Positions 8,590 through 17,625 of a stretch of DNA of 64,000 bases are shown in pieces. The stretch is from an uncultured Mesonia sp. (GTDB lineage: Bacteria > Bacteroidota > Bacteroidia > Flavobacteriales > Flavobacteriaceae): positions 29,435 to 93,434 of the forward strand of contig CANMOY010000010.1 of NCBI GenBank assembly GCA_947499595.1. Reading direction: 5' to 3'. Under the pieces are notes generated by a model. That model was given only the letters and a program-made list of their open reading frames with translations, was not told where the DNA came from and did no database searches. The position numbers and the translations under genes are program-made. Within the stretch, counting starts at the first letter, position 1. Each line of letters starts with the position of its first letter.

Positions 8590-9245
8590 TTCCAATTGGT
8601 GCGTTGCGTTAACCACTGCTTAAATTCTTGAAAATTAGGAGGACAAACACCGTGACCCACTGGAAATTCAGAATACGTATAAGCAATGTTTTTTTGGGCT
8701 AGATAATCTTTGTTTTTTCTGGCCCAGCTAACCGGAATAACCTGATCAACGCTCCCGTGCGAACCGTATATTTCAACTTTATTCTCTTGCGTCGTTGCGG
8801 ATTTTATAATTGGTTCGTGAATATATCCGCTTAAAGCTATAACATTTTTTACTAATCCGGGGTACGACAATGCGGTAGCGTAACTTAAAATCGCTCCTTG
8901 ACTAAACCCCAGCAGCGTTATTTCTTGAGGATTAACTGGGTAAGCCTCCAGCGCTTCTTGAATAAATTGATGAACCAATTCTCGTGAAGCAATGGCTTGC
9001 TCATCGTTAGTAAATTTGTTTTGATTCGCGTCAAAATTTATTTCGTACCAGGCGTGCCCATAGGGTACCATGTCTAAAGGTGCTTGAACCGATAGAATGA
9101 GGTAGCGGTCGTCTAGTTCTGGTGAAAAACTAAACAAGTCTTCAGCGTTGCTCCCATAACCATGCAGCACAATAATAGTAGGAGCGAGGGTGCTTAAACT
9201 TGAAGGTCTCACAAGATGCTTTAAACATAAATCTTTTGTTGTCAT
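8586..9245 (-). CDS. Alpha/beta hydrolase, carboxylesterase/phospholipase family
   Basis: A 219-aa serine hydrolase of the YpfH/carboxylesterase type. The nucleophile elbow is GFSQGA (Ser), the acid is in GSVDQVIPV (Asp), and the base in VGHGVCP (His). The oxyanion-hole segment LHGYGSNAEDLF follows the first strand. No signal peptide is present, so it is cytoplasmic. Its start overlaps the end of the DUF4870 gene by 4 bp (ATGA type), making it the last member of a leftward operon. Substrate unknown. Confidence 0.88.
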   Translation of the reverse strand: MTTKDLCLKHLVRPSSLSTLAPTIIVLHGYGSNAEDLFSFSPELDDRYLILSVQAPLDMVPYGHAWYEINFDANQNKFTNDEQAIASRELVHQFIQEALEAYPVNPQEITLLGFSQGAILSYATALSYPGLVKNVIALSGYIHEPIIKSATTQENKVEIYGSHGSVDQVIPVSWARKNKDYLAQKNIAYTYSEFPVGHGVCPPNFQEFKQWLTQRTNWN

Positions 9246-9577
9246 GGTGCTATAGTTTTAAACCAGTTTTGAAAATAATTACCCACTAGAGGTATGAGTA
9301 CACGTCTTCCTTGAACGGCTCCTAAAAATGCATAGAACCACAAAACGAAGAACAAAATCCAGAAAGGGAAAATGAAAACTAAATTATTAAATCCGCTAAT
9401 GATTATAAATACCGAAATTTGTAGAAGATGTAACCCAATGGCTTGCCGAATATGAAAACTGGCAAATTTATTTTTTTCTTCGGCGTTCATGAACAAGGCA
9501 ATTAATCCGCCAACAAAAGTGATATAGCTGATGATAGCTGTATTTTTACCTTTATCTATATTTGCATCTGTTTTCAT
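9242..9577 (-). CDS. DUF4870-like small membrane protein
   Basis: A 111-aa protein with about three membrane segments and the DUF4870-type signature FASFHIRQAIGLHLLQI, where a His/Arg/Gln patch precedes a helix. The role of this widespread family is unknown. It overlaps its neighbours on both sides by 4 bp, so it is translated together with the dihydroorotase-like gene upstream and the esterase downstream. Confidence 0.85.
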   Translation of the reverse strand: MKTDANIDKGKNTAIISYITFVGGLIALFMNAEEKNKFASFHIRQAIGLHLLQISVFIIISGFNNLVFIFPFWILFFVLWFYAFLGAVQGRRVLIPLVGNYFQNWFKTIAP

Positions 9578-10833
9578 AATTGTTTTAGCAATAATTGATT
9601 GTTGTGAATTACACCTATAGCTTTTCCTTTTAATTTTTCGCCGTAAAAAATACTGTTTTTGTTGCTACTAATTACGTCCTGCTCAGAAAATGTATAATCC
9701 TCATTTGGTAAGAATAAGCTTAAGGAGGCTTTTTGCCCTTCTTGAATGCTAAATTCTTGTAGCTGAAATACTTTTCTGCTTTGAGTGAGAAGGCTAATCG
9801 CTTTTTCGAGTCCAAATAAGCGGTTTAACGCGCCAAAAGCCGATTCTAAACCGATACTACCCGGTAGCGCATGCTCAAATTCTACCTGTTTCTCTTCGGG
9901 TGTGCGAGGTAGGTGGTCGCAGGTAACGCAATCTATAATGCCAGATTCTACTCCCTCAACCAGCGCCAACCGATCTTCTTCATCGCGTAGCGGAGGCATA
10001 ACTTTTTTTGCCGTATCAAATTCGTGTAAAACGGCATCATTGTAAAACAACTGGTGTATTGCAACTCCACAAGTCACTTGAAGACCATCAGCTTTAGCTA
10101 CTTGAATTAGTTGGAGTGCATTTTTTGTAGACACAAATGGGATGTGTAATTTACCGCCAGTATAAGCCAAAATGGCTAGGTCTCTTTTTATTTGTATTTC
10201 TTCTGCAAAGGCGGGTATTCCTTTCAGCCCCAATTGCAGGCTGTTGAAGCTTTCATGTACCTGTGCTTCTCTTGCTATTTGTTTTTCTAAGGGGTAAGAT
10301 TGAACAAGACCTCCAAATCCTTGTGCGTATTGAAGTGCAATTTTTAGGATATTGGGGTTTTCAATAGATTGTTTATAGTCTGTAAAAGCAATGGCTCCGG
10401 CTTGTTGCATTTCAAATAACTCAGCCAAATCTTTACCTTTTGCCTCTTTGGTTAAAGCACCTAAAGGAAATACCTCAACTGCTTGTGAGGAGTTATATTG
10501 TTGTGCAAAGCGAATGCCAGTTTGAGTATCGGTTACTGGACTAGTATTGGGGTTTAAGCCAATTTGGGCAAATCCGCTAAGGCCCGCAGTTTTAATTCCA
10601 TTTACCAAAGTTTCTCGGTCTTCAAAACCAGGTTCACCAAAAGAAACACTAGGATCAAACCAAGAAGGAGATAAGTGTAGGTCTTCAATGGCTATCAATT
10701 GTGCCTCGGAGTCCTCAATGCTATGATCAATTTTAATAATGGTTTCATTTTCTATTAAAATGTCCTGAACGCTTTGATGGTGTTTGGAGTTTACGTCTAT
10801 TATACGTACAGCCTTAAGAATTATTTTTCTCAT
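9574..10833 (-). CDS. Dihydroorotase-like protein lacking the HxH metal site
   Basis: A 419-aa amidohydrolase of the dihydroorotase family. The start is placed at the ATG at 10831-10833, giving MRKIILK and lying 2 bp after the preceding stop; the longer frame would run into that gene. The region that normally reads D-x-H-x-H-x-R-E-P-G reads D60-P-S62-V-S64-F-G-EPG, so both metal-binding histidines are serines. The C-terminal signature DHLPRTPEEK and GSIGLESAFGAL is kept. Such degenerate DHOase-like proteins are known as inactive partners (for example PyrC-prime with aspartate transcarbamoylase). A normal dihydroorotase is expected elsewhere in the genome. Confidence 0.85.
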   Translation of the reverse strand: MRKIILKAVRIIDVNSKHHQSVQDILIENETIIKIDHSIEDSEAQLIAIEDLHLSPSWFDPSVSFGEPGFEDRETLVNGIKTAGLSGFAQIGLNPNTSPVTDTQTGIRFAQQYNSSQAVEVFPLGALTKEAKGKDLAELFEMQQAGAIAFTDYKQSIENPNILKIALQYAQGFGGLVQSYPLEKQIAREAQVHESFNSLQLGLKGIPAFAEEIQIKRDLAILAYTGGKLHIPFVSTKNALQLIQVAKADGLQVTCGVAIHQLFYNDAVLHEFDTAKKVMPPLRDEEDRLALVEGVESGIIDCVTCDHLPRTPEEKQVEFEHALPGSIGLESAFGALNRLFGLEKAISLLTQSRKVFQLQEFSIQEGQKASLSLFLPNEDYTFSEQDVISSNKNSIFYGEKLKGKAIGVIHNNQLLLKQL

Positions 10834-10835
10834 AG

Positions 10836-12761
10836 TTATTTGAGGCGTTTTAAAAGCAAAGTTTCTATCAGTAAAAACAGCAAGGCAAAAATAATAAACC
10901 ATTTCCAAAGTTTTTGTTCCTCACTTTGTTTATTTATCAAATATGTAAAATCGGCTATAGATTTGTGTTTTTTAAAAGTTTCAAAAGTTTTATATTCACT
11001 TTTAGTTAGTTTAGACTCTGTTCGCGGATGGTTGAAAGCCAACCGTCTGAGTGTATCTGTCCCTTTTAAAAGCTTATAAAAACCGGCAAAGTAAGGTTCT
11101 TGATTCAGCGATATTTGCAAGTAGTCATCAAAGATGCGTTGCCTAGGTATAAATTTTTCTTGAGGATGAATTAATTGAACAATTTGGTCTTTTTCTAAAC
11201 TATAAGGCAAACGAATTTCTTGATTGGTGTATGTAGTATGGTACAAGACCTCTTGTGCACCACTATTTTTTGCGATAGTGTATAAACTGGGCACAATGAG
11301 CGGTGAGCGTTTATAATTAGAATTTTCTTTATTAAAAGCAGCAGCAAAGGCATACACATTTTCTTTCTTTACAAGAAAAGGTTCGCCTGTTGAAAAACTA
11401 ATTATTTTATCTTGAATCCCAGCTAAACTGTAATATGAGCTAACCTTTGGGTAATCAAAATTGGTTGTTTTCTTTTTGAAAACATCTTTTAATAGCGGGT
11501 GCTCGTAGTTTATTTTTGCGATTTTTAATTCGTTCTGATTTAAATTCTTGATACGTATTCCTTGAGCTTTTGTAAATTGTCTTAAATTTTCATCGATTGG
11601 CTCGTCGGGCAGAATAAAAATCAATTGCTTTTCTTTATTAACGTGCGTCTTTAAGTGACCCGATAAGGCGGTAGGAATACCTTTTATTTCATTAAGAGCA
11701 ATTAGGTCAGCCTCTTGCAGTACTTTATAGTCAATAGCATTTAAGGAGAAGTTATGGTAAGAAAATTCGGAATCGTTTAAGAAGATATGTTTTAAAAAAT
11801 CATCGCTAACCGAATTTATACTCACAATATTTATGGGTTGAGCTTTTTGCTTAGTGAAATAAAGATAATTGTCATATGCCAGATCATTTTGGTCTACCTC
11901 AATTCGACCTTGTTGTATGCTGTTCTGATTTATAGTGAATTGCAAGGTTTGCTTTAAACTATCTTTAAAAATTAAGGTGCTTTTGCCTAATAATTTGTTG
12001 TCATCATAAACACTTACACTTATGGGTTGATCATTTGTAGTGTTTGCGCTAAAGCTAGCCCATAAATTTAGTGTTTCATTGCTATTTTGCTTAACAAAGG
12101 CTGTATCTACCTTTACGTTGTCTAGCCTTTCGGCTTGATAATGAACCCAATGAAGGTCGGTTGTCTTTCCTGTAAAAGATTCAGAATTATTAGAAGAGTG
12201 TAAACCATCGCTTAACATTAAGAAGGTAAACGGAAGTTTAGGGTCTTCTTGTAAACTTTCTACTTTTAAATAAACTTCTTCAAATTCAGGTTGAAAGGGA
12301 CTATATTCTAAATCAAATAACTCTTTTTGAAACTCATTTAAGTTTATGTTGGCATAAGTTTGGTTGTTTGTAACCAGATTAAAGGTTTTATCTTTTGGTA
12401 AGTTCTGAAGCAATTCTTGTTTGGCTTGTTCAAATAGACTTAATCCCTGGTGTTTTTGTTGCATACTCAGTGAATTGTCTAAATAAACATAAAGGGGTTG
12501 GTCTTCGTACTTTTTTGTCTTAGCTGGTATAAATGGTTCAGCAAAAGCTAAAATTATGGCCGATAACATAAAAAGCCTAGAAAGCAATACCAACCATTTT
12601 TTTAATTGAGAGCTTTTTCTTGATTGCAACTCGATTTTTTTTAGAAAAGCAACATTGGTAAAGGGTATACTTTTAAATTTTCTAAACTGAAAAAGATGAA
12701 TAAAAATGGGAATAAGCAGTAGGAATAACCCGTACAAAACGGCTATATTTTTAAATGCCAT
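10836..12761 (-). CDS. BatA-type membrane protein with von Willebrand A-like domain
   Basis: A 641-aa inner-membrane protein. The N-terminus (LYGLFLLLIPIFIHLFQFRKFKSIPFTNVAFL) is the BatA domain of aerotolerance-type proteins, with a second helix near residues 60-78 and a last helix near the C-terminus (FIIFALLFLLIETLLLKRLK). Between them lies a periplasmic part opening with a vWA-like segment (VYLDNSLSM, then TFLMLSDG), so the MIDAS motif DxSxS is only partly kept (DNSLS). Role presumably in envelope protein assembly or stress. It overlaps the histidine kinase gene by 11 bp. Confidence 0.82.
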   Translation of the reverse strand: MAFKNIAVLYGLFLLLIPIFIHLFQFRKFKSIPFTNVAFLKKIELQSRKSSQLKKWLVLLSRLFMLSAIILAFAEPFIPAKTKKYEDQPLYVYLDNSLSMQQKHQGLSLFEQAKQELLQNLPKDKTFNLVTNNQTYANINLNEFQKELFDLEYSPFQPEFEEVYLKVESLQEDPKLPFTFLMLSDGLHSSNNSESFTGKTTDLHWVHYQAERLDNVKVDTAFVKQNSNETLNLWASFSANTTNDQPISVSVYDDNKLLGKSTLIFKDSLKQTLQFTINQNSIQQGRIEVDQNDLAYDNYLYFTKQKAQPINIVSINSVSDDFLKHIFLNDSEFSYHNFSLNAIDYKVLQEADLIALNEIKGIPTALSGHLKTHVNKEKQLIFILPDEPIDENLRQFTKAQGIRIKNLNQNELKIAKINYEHPLLKDVFKKKTTNFDYPKVSSYYSLAGIQDKIISFSTGEPFLVKKENVYAFAAAFNKENSNYKRSPLIVPSLYTIAKNSGAQEVLYHTTYTNQEIRLPYSLEKDQIVQLIHPQEKFIPRQRIFDDYLQISLNQEPYFAGFYKLLKGTDTLRRLAFNHPRTESKLTKSEYKTFETFKKHKSIADFTYLINKQSEEQKLWKWFIIFALLFLLIETLLLKRLK

Positions 12762-13968
12762 TGTCTATCACTTTTTTTAAAGTAAAACTAACGCTAGTGT
12801 ATTTATTTTCTTCAGATTCTAAACATACCTCTCCGCCTAATTGCTTGACTAGTTTTTGTACAGTTGGTAAGCCAATACCGGTGCCTTTATTGCCATTTCG
12901 GTCCTGTTTATCTTCAGTAAAAAATAACTTAAAAACATCTTTTTGTTTGTTTGTCGCGATTCCCATTCCATTATCGGTTACTGTAATCAAATAATTCAAA
13001 TCGTCTTCTTTAATTTTTATATCAATCACGATCTTAGGCTTGTCGTTATACTTTAAGCTATTGCCTAACAAATTCAGTAAAATCTGTTCTAATAGAACCT
13101 TATTGGTTAGTATTTCGGTGTTTTTTTCGGGGATGTTAATTTCGCATGGCTGATTGATTTGTAGCAGATCGATAATATCTTCTAGCAGATAATTAAAATC
13201 AACAATTTCCAACTCGTTATGCGCCTCTTCTTCTCGGGCATAATAAGACAATACTCTTTCGGTATACGCACTTAACTTTAAGCCTGATGATTTTAGATAA
13301 TTTAAATAATTTTTACCCGTATCATCGATATTTTCTTGATATTTCGCCTTGAGCAAATCTATGGTTAGTACAATATTTGCTAAGGGCATTTTAATATCGT
13401 GACTCACTTGATTGGCGAACTGTTTAAGTTCTTTATTTTTTTGTTCCAGCGACTTTTTTATGCCATTTAAGGATTGCAAACTTTTTCTGAGCTCCAGTAA
13501 ATTCATCACTTGATTGGCCAAATAGCGCATAGATTGCTTTCTAGAAGCACTTAATGAATTGGGTTTAAAATCTACCACGCATAGGGTGCCTAAAACATTT
13601 TGTTTTTTATCGTACAACTTCATGCCAAAGTAATAGCGAATAGGACTTTCTTTTTGCTGCACAAAAGGATTTTTGATAAAGCGATTGTCTTTGAACGTAT
13701 CGGTTACTTCAAAAAAATCTCGGTTTTGAGAAATAGTAAATTTACAAAAGGAGTCTTCTTTAGGCGTTTGTTTTATATTTAAACCATAAAAAGATTTAAA
13801 CCACTGCTTGTCCTCGTCTATAAATGAAATAAAAGATACGGGCATTTGACATAAAGTAGCCGCTAGCCGAGTCAACTCATTATAAGACTGCTCATCGGGA
13901 CTATCGATTATATCATAGGTTTTTAACGACTCTAACCTTCTTACTTCTTTTACCTTGCTTTTGCTCAT
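12751..13968 (-). CDS. GAF-domain sensor histidine kinase
   Basis: A 405-aa soluble sensor kinase. Residues about 15-160 are a GAF domain with the segment PVSFISFIDEDKQWFKS and FCKFTI typical of the cytosolic GAF kinases. The HisKA dimerisation domain has the phospho-acceptor His190 in QVSHDIKMPLANI. The ATPase domain shows the N box (LLNLLGNSLKYND), the G1 box (DNGMGI) and the G2 box (GTGIGL). No membrane segment is present and no response regulator is adjacent. It probably heads the operon with the BatA-type gene. Signal unknown. Confidence 0.9.
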   Translation of the reverse strand: MSKSKVKEVRRLESLKTYDIIDSPDEQSYNELTRLAATLCQMPVSFISFIDEDKQWFKSFYGLNIKQTPKEDSFCKFTISQNRDFFEVTDTFKDNRFIKNPFVQQKESPIRYYFGMKLYDKKQNVLGTLCVVDFKPNSLSASRKQSMRYLANQVMNLLELRKSLQSLNGIKKSLEQKNKELKQFANQVSHDIKMPLANIVLTIDLLKAKYQENIDDTGKNYLNYLKSSGLKLSAYTERVLSYYAREEEAHNELEIVDFNYLLEDIIDLLQINQPCEINIPEKNTEILTNKVLLEQILLNLLGNSLKYNDKPKIVIDIKIKEDDLNYLITVTDNGMGIATNKQKDVFKLFFTEDKQDRNGNKGTGIGLPTVQKLVKQLGGEVCLESEENKYTSVSFTLKKVIDNGI

Positions 13969-14036
13969 AAAGCGATTGGGGCTTAAACTAAAATTTTAGT
14001 AAATATAAAAAACAAATCCTTGGATTGGTGCTAATA

Positions 14037-14792
14037 TTAGAATTTCTCAAAAACTCCCAATCCAAATAAGGCAAAATCATATTTTACTGGGTCAATTGGA
14101 TCTAATTCTCGAAGTGCGTGATCTAATTCTTGTACTGCTTTTAAATCATTTTGCTTGCGTTTTAAAAGATCCAATTTTCTTGCAACGTTTCCCGAATGTA
14201 CATCTAATGGGCAAGACAATTGCGCTGGTTCTAAGCCTTGCCATAATCCAAAATCAACTCCTTTATCTGAGGGTCTTACCATCCACCTTAAAAACATATT
14301 GATACGCTTTGCAGCTGAATTTTTTAAAGGATCACTTACATGTTTTTGCGTTCTTTTTAAGTGCGGAATACTAAAAAATAACGATTTGAATTGGTGAATA
14401 CCGTGTGGCATTGGATTTTGATTTTCAAAAACCTTTTGTAAACCGCCATGTCGCTTATAAATATTTTGTAAAGACTTGATAAAAAATATAAAGTCTTCAC
14501 CATTGAAGGTACGGTGTTTAAAGTTTAAAAGGTCTTTTAAATCGGTGTCTTGATGATTCATCACAAAATCGAATGGCGACTCTTGTAAAAGCTGATTCAT
14601 TCTGAATCCGTTTTTTACTATACTTTTACGATTTCCCCAAGCAATTGTTGCAACCAAAAATGCACTAATTTCTACATCTTCTTTTTTACTGAATTGATGC
14701 GGAATGACAATTGGGTCGGTTTCAATAAAATCAGGTTGTTCGTAATATGCGGCTTTCGCATTTAAAAAGTCTTTCAAGTCTTGTTTGTTCAT
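14037..14792 (-). CDS. TIGR02757 family protein
   Basis: A 251-aa protein matching the TIGR02757 (DUF2400) family of unknown function. The hallmark segments are DPIVIPHQF, VATIAWGNRKSIVKNG, the motif NMFLRWMVRPSDKGVDFGLW, and CPLDVHSGNVARKL. The PLDVH and WMVR stretches recall helix-hairpin-helix DNA glycosylases (the HhH-GPD group), which is inference only. Monocistronic, with 400 bp of non-coding DNA upstream. Confidence 0.85.
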   Translation of the reverse strand: MNKQDLKDFLNAKAAYYEQPDFIETDPIVIPHQFSKKEDVEISAFLVATIAWGNRKSIVKNGFRMNQLLQESPFDFVMNHQDTDLKDLLNFKHRTFNGEDFIFFIKSLQNIYKRHGGLQKVFENQNPMPHGIHQFKSLFFSIPHLKRTQKHVSDPLKNSAAKRINMFLRWMVRPSDKGVDFGLWQGLEPAQLSCPLDVHSGNVARKLDLLKRKQNDLKAVQELDHALRELDPIDPVKYDFALFGLGVFEKF

Positions 14793-15195
14793 CGATTAAT
14801 TTTAAAAATTCCACTTTGATTTAAACGATTAAAGCGCTCAATTCCAAAAAACTTAATTAAAATATTCAGCTTACTGGTAAATATCAATTCGAATTAAAAT
14901 TCTTAAGATTGTCAATCCTATTATAAGCTAAAATCGTCGCTTGGCTACAAAATATACGAGTTAAAATAAGCAATAGCATCTAATTAAAATTTTCAAAAAA
15001 GTAAAATAAGTTATTACCCACTATTTATGGCTTTAAAGCCGATTCTTTTGATTGTGAAAATTTAAATTCTACCAATAAGTCCTATTAATACTTTTGTTTA
15101 ATTTTTGTTTTTGATAAATACCGTACTGGAAAGTTATTTAAAAAATGGAGATTTGCACTAGAACTAAATCTGCGTAAGCTTTATGTTTAACTTGA
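14793..15195. other. 403-bp intergenic region without a recognisable gene
   Basis: AT-rich, no open frame of useful length, no RNA gene and no strong hairpin that I can see. It must hold the promoter of the TIGR02757 gene (leftward), but I find no convincing TAnnTTTG element close to its start. Confidence 0.5.
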
Positions 15196-15855
15196 TTACA
15201 CAATTGCGCCATCTACCATAGTTAATTTTCTGTCGGCCATATCGGCAAGTTCTCGATTGTGCGTTACAATTACAAAAGTCAGCCCAAACTCCTCTCTCAA
15301 TTTAAAGAACAATCGGTGTAAATTATCAGCCGACTCCGAATCTAAGTTTCCAGAGGGTTCATCGGCCAAAATAACAGGAGGGTTGTTGATTAAAGCTCGG
15401 GCAACCGCTACTCGCTGTTGTTCGCCTCCGCTCATCGCAGAGGGTTTGTGGTTCGCCCTGTCTTTTAAACCAAGAAAACTTAATAATTCTAATGCGCGCT
15501 TTTCCAGCTGATTTTTAGGGGTTCCTTTTATAAATCCAGGGATACAAACATTTTCTAAAGCGGTGAATTCTGGTAATAATTGATGAAATTGAAAAATGAA
15601 GCCTATATTTTCATTTCTAAAAGCCGCTAACTCTTTTTTGCTAAGCTTTAGGGTGTTTATTCCGTTTATTATTACCGCAGTATCTTCTTTTTTAGCTGGT
15701 TTGTCAAGTGTTCCTAAAATTTGCAATAATGTGGTTTTTCCTGCCCCAGAAGCACCTACAATAGATATTATTTCGCCGGCTTGAACTTGTAAATCTACAG
15801 CATTCAATACGTGAAAATCATCATAAAATTTATGTAAATTATGAACTTGTATCAT
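15196..15855 (-). CDS. ABC transporter ATP-binding protein, LolD/MacB type
   Basis: A 219-aa ATPase with Walker [10 protein letters not shown], the Q-loop [11 protein letters not shown], the signature [15 protein letters not shown], Walker [13 protein letters not shown] and the switch His in VTHNRELA. Length and Q-loop context fit the LolD/FtsE/MacB class, which energises extraction of lipoproteins or efflux by a FtsX-like permease. No permease gene is next to it, so the partner must be encoded elsewhere; I therefore give no symbol. Monocistronic. Confidence 0.9.
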   Translation of the reverse strand: MIQVHNLHKFYDDFHVLNAVDLQVQAGEIISIVGASGAGKTTLLQILGTLDKPAKKEDTAVIINGINTLKLSKKELAAFRNENIGFIFQFHQLLPEFTALENVCIPGFIKGTPKNQLEKRALELLSFLGLKDRANHKPSAMSGGEQQRVAVARALINNPPVILADEPSGNLDSESADNLHRLFFKLREEFGLTFVIVTHNRELADMADRKLTMVDGAIV

Positions 15856-15941
15856 GGACTAAATTTAAAAACTAATATATTTAGCTAAAATACTTGAATT
15901 GTGCTAAACGAGGCACAAACTTAAGGAAAAGCTTTAAAAAT

Positions 15942-16478
15942 ATGACACAAGAGGTTATTACTTTAGCCAATGGTTGCTTTTGGTGTACAGAGGCGGTTTT
16001 TCAACGATTAAAGGGAGTTGAGAAGGTGGTTTCGGGTTTTAGTGGAGGTAAGATAAAAAATCCGCCTTACCGCGAAGTGGTGCAGGGTAGAACTGGGCAC
16101 GCCGAGGCTATTCAGCTTTATTTTGATCCCACAATTTTAAGCCTTAAAGATATTTTAGCTGTATTCTTTAGCACCCATGATCCTACTACCCTAAATCGAC
16201 AAGGTAATGATGTGGGTACACAATATCGCAGTGCTATTTTTTATCATTCATCTGAACAAAAAGAAATATCCCAGCGATATATTGAGTATTTAAACAAACA
16301 GGTTTTTGGGGGTAAAATTGTTACAGAGGTGACGTCTTTTTCTGGTTTTTATCCTGCAGAAGAAGAACATTATAATTTTTACAATCGTTTTCCAAATCAG
16401 CCGTATTGCCAATATATCATTGATCCAAAAATAAAAGTACTAAGAGATCAATTCGCTCACTTAATAAATTCCAATTAA
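15942..16478 (+). CDS. msrA: Peptide-methionine (S)-S-oxide reductase
   Basis: Repairs methionine-S-sulfoxide in proteins. The catalytic motif GCFWC is at residues 11-15 with Cys12 as nucleophile; the family segments GVEKVVSGFSGG, GRTGHAEAIQL and STHDPTTLNRQGNDVGTQYRS are all present. The ATG at 15942 is used because the protein then starts TQEVITLANGCFWC; an upstream extension to 15894 has no family similarity. 178 aa, the usual MsrA length. It has no leader suggesting export. Confidence 0.95.
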   Translation: MTQEVITLANGCFWCTEAVFQRLKGVEKVVSGFSGGKIKNPPYREVVQGRTGHAEAIQLYFDPTILSLKDILAVFFSTHDPTTLNRQGNDVGTQYRSAIFYHSSEQKEISQRYIEYLNKQVFGGKIVTEVTSFSGFYPAEEEHYNFYNRFPNQPYCQYIIDPKIKVLRDQFAHLINSN

Positions 16479-16507
16479 TCTGGTATAGTTTTTGATTTTT
16501 TGGAGTT

Positions 16508-16801
16508 ATGATAGATCAAAGAAATAAAAAAAAGCTACTGTTTAAAAGTTTGCTTTTTGACGGAATCGGAATGTTAAGTATGCTTATACCGGGTATTGGC
16601 CCTTTTCTAGATATTGTATGGGCGCCAGTTGCCGCTAAAAAAATGACAGAAATGTATCCTGGGACAAAAGGCAAGTGGGCGGCTGCTATAGTTTTTCTAG
16701 AGGAGGTTTTACCTTATACAGATGTACTGCCAACTTTTACTTTAATGTGGTGTTACCAGTATTTATGGTTATCTCGTTCAAAGCCGATAGAAGTACAATA
16801 A
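16508..16801 (+). CDS. Small membrane protein of unknown function
   Basis: A 97-aa protein with two hydrophobic stretches: GIGMLSMLIPGIGPFLDIVWAP and a second around VLPTFTLMWCYQYLW. A Lys-rich start suggests a cytoplasmic N-terminus. It lies 29 bp after msrA and is followed directly by a terminator, so it is a real second gene of that transcript. No function recognised. Confidence 0.7.
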   Translation: MIDQRNKKKLLFKSLLFDGIGMLSMLIPGIGPFLDIVWAPVAAKKMTEMYPGTKGKWAAAIVFLEEVLPYTDVLPTFTLMWCYQYLWLSRSKPIEVQ

Positions 16802-16828
16802 AAAAGCCACCTTTTGGGGTGGCTTTCA
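16800..16828. terminator. Bidirectional terminator between convergent genes
   Basis: Perfect 9-bp stem AAAGCCACC / GGTGGCTTT with a six-base loop, A-rich before and T-rich within the stem. It separates the rightward small membrane protein gene from the leftward acidic-protein gene. Confidence 0.8.
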
Positions 16829-16844
16829 AATTTATATGTATTAA

Positions 16845-17177
16845 TTATTCATCATCATCATCAGGGAACTCTTCTTTCAACTCAGCATCGTCAACCACTT
16901 TTTTGTTATTGCTGTCTAGCTCTACAATAGGCTCGTCAAAATCTTCATCTTCATAGTCATCCTCCTCAAAATTGGCCATGGTATTTTCTAAACGTGTGCT
17001 AACTTTTACCAAATAGATGGCATCCTCGGTTTTTACCTCTACTGCCTCTACAGTTTCATTTTTAGCATTTTTAAAGGTAATAATGTGTTTATCATCATAC
17101 CCGTCTGGGTACTTGTTTACCAGGAGAGTCAGTATTTCTGGTGTTAATTTCTTATAATCGACAATGACCCTTTTCAT
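16845..17177 (-). CDS. Conserved acidic protein of unknown function
   Basis: A 110-aa protein with an N-terminal globular half (VIVDYKKLTPEILTLLVNKYPDGYDD) and a very acidic C-terminal half ending in a run of Asp/Glu. In my memory similar proteins recur in Flavobacteriia, sometimes labelled DNA primase without any primase motif; no such motif is visible here. The acidic tail could mimic nucleic acid or bind basic proteins, which is speculation. Confidence 0.7.
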   Translation of the reverse strand: MKRVIVDYKKLTPEILTLLVNKYPDGYDDKHIITFKNAKNETVEAVEVKTEDAIYLVKVSTRLENTMANFEEDDYEDEDFDEPIVELDSNNKKVVDDAELKEEFPDDDDE

Positions 17178-17251
17178 ATTTCTTAAGCATTTATTTTAGT
17201 TCACAATGATAAAAAAAACATGTATACTATTATAAAACAATTGGAATATTT

Positions 17252-17623
17252 TTATTTTATTTCTGTCTCGATTATTCGAGCCTCCTGGGTACAATTTTCA
17301 ACCTTAATTCTTAATTCTCTATGCTCAATTTCGGCTTCAATTACATAGAGTTTACAAGAATCTAAACTGGTATTACTCGCTCCAAAATCTACATTTCCAA
17401 TTTGAAAAATTTTTCGCATATCGGCGGTGTCGATCTGTGCAGCCCTTAGCTGTTCTAAAGTCTCTGCTTTATACACTAAGTTTTTTTGTCGAATATTTTT
17501 AAGCACTCTATCATTGGGGGAATAGTCGCAGGAGGTTCGTTTACCACTAAAAAAGAAAATAAGAATGATGATTCCAAAAAAAAGTCCGACAGAATAATAG
17601 GCGAAACGGGTAATTAATTTCAT
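17252..17623 (-). CDS. DUF4258-like membrane-anchored protein
   Basis: A 123-aa protein with one N-terminal membrane helix (YYSVGLFFGIIILIFFF) and an extracytoplasmic domain with three cysteines, containing IDTADMRKIFQIGNVDFGASN, which resembles DUF4258 proteins. It starts 2 bp after the stop of the alanine dehydrogenase gene, so both are in one leftward transcript. Function unknown. Confidence 0.7.
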   Translation of the reverse strand: MKLITRFAYYSVGLFFGIIILIFFFSGKRTSCDYSPNDRVLKNIRQKNLVYKAETLEQLRAAQIDTADMRKIFQIGNVDFGASNTSLDSCKLYVIEAEIEHRELRIKVENCTQEARIIETEIK

Positions 17624-17625
17624 GT

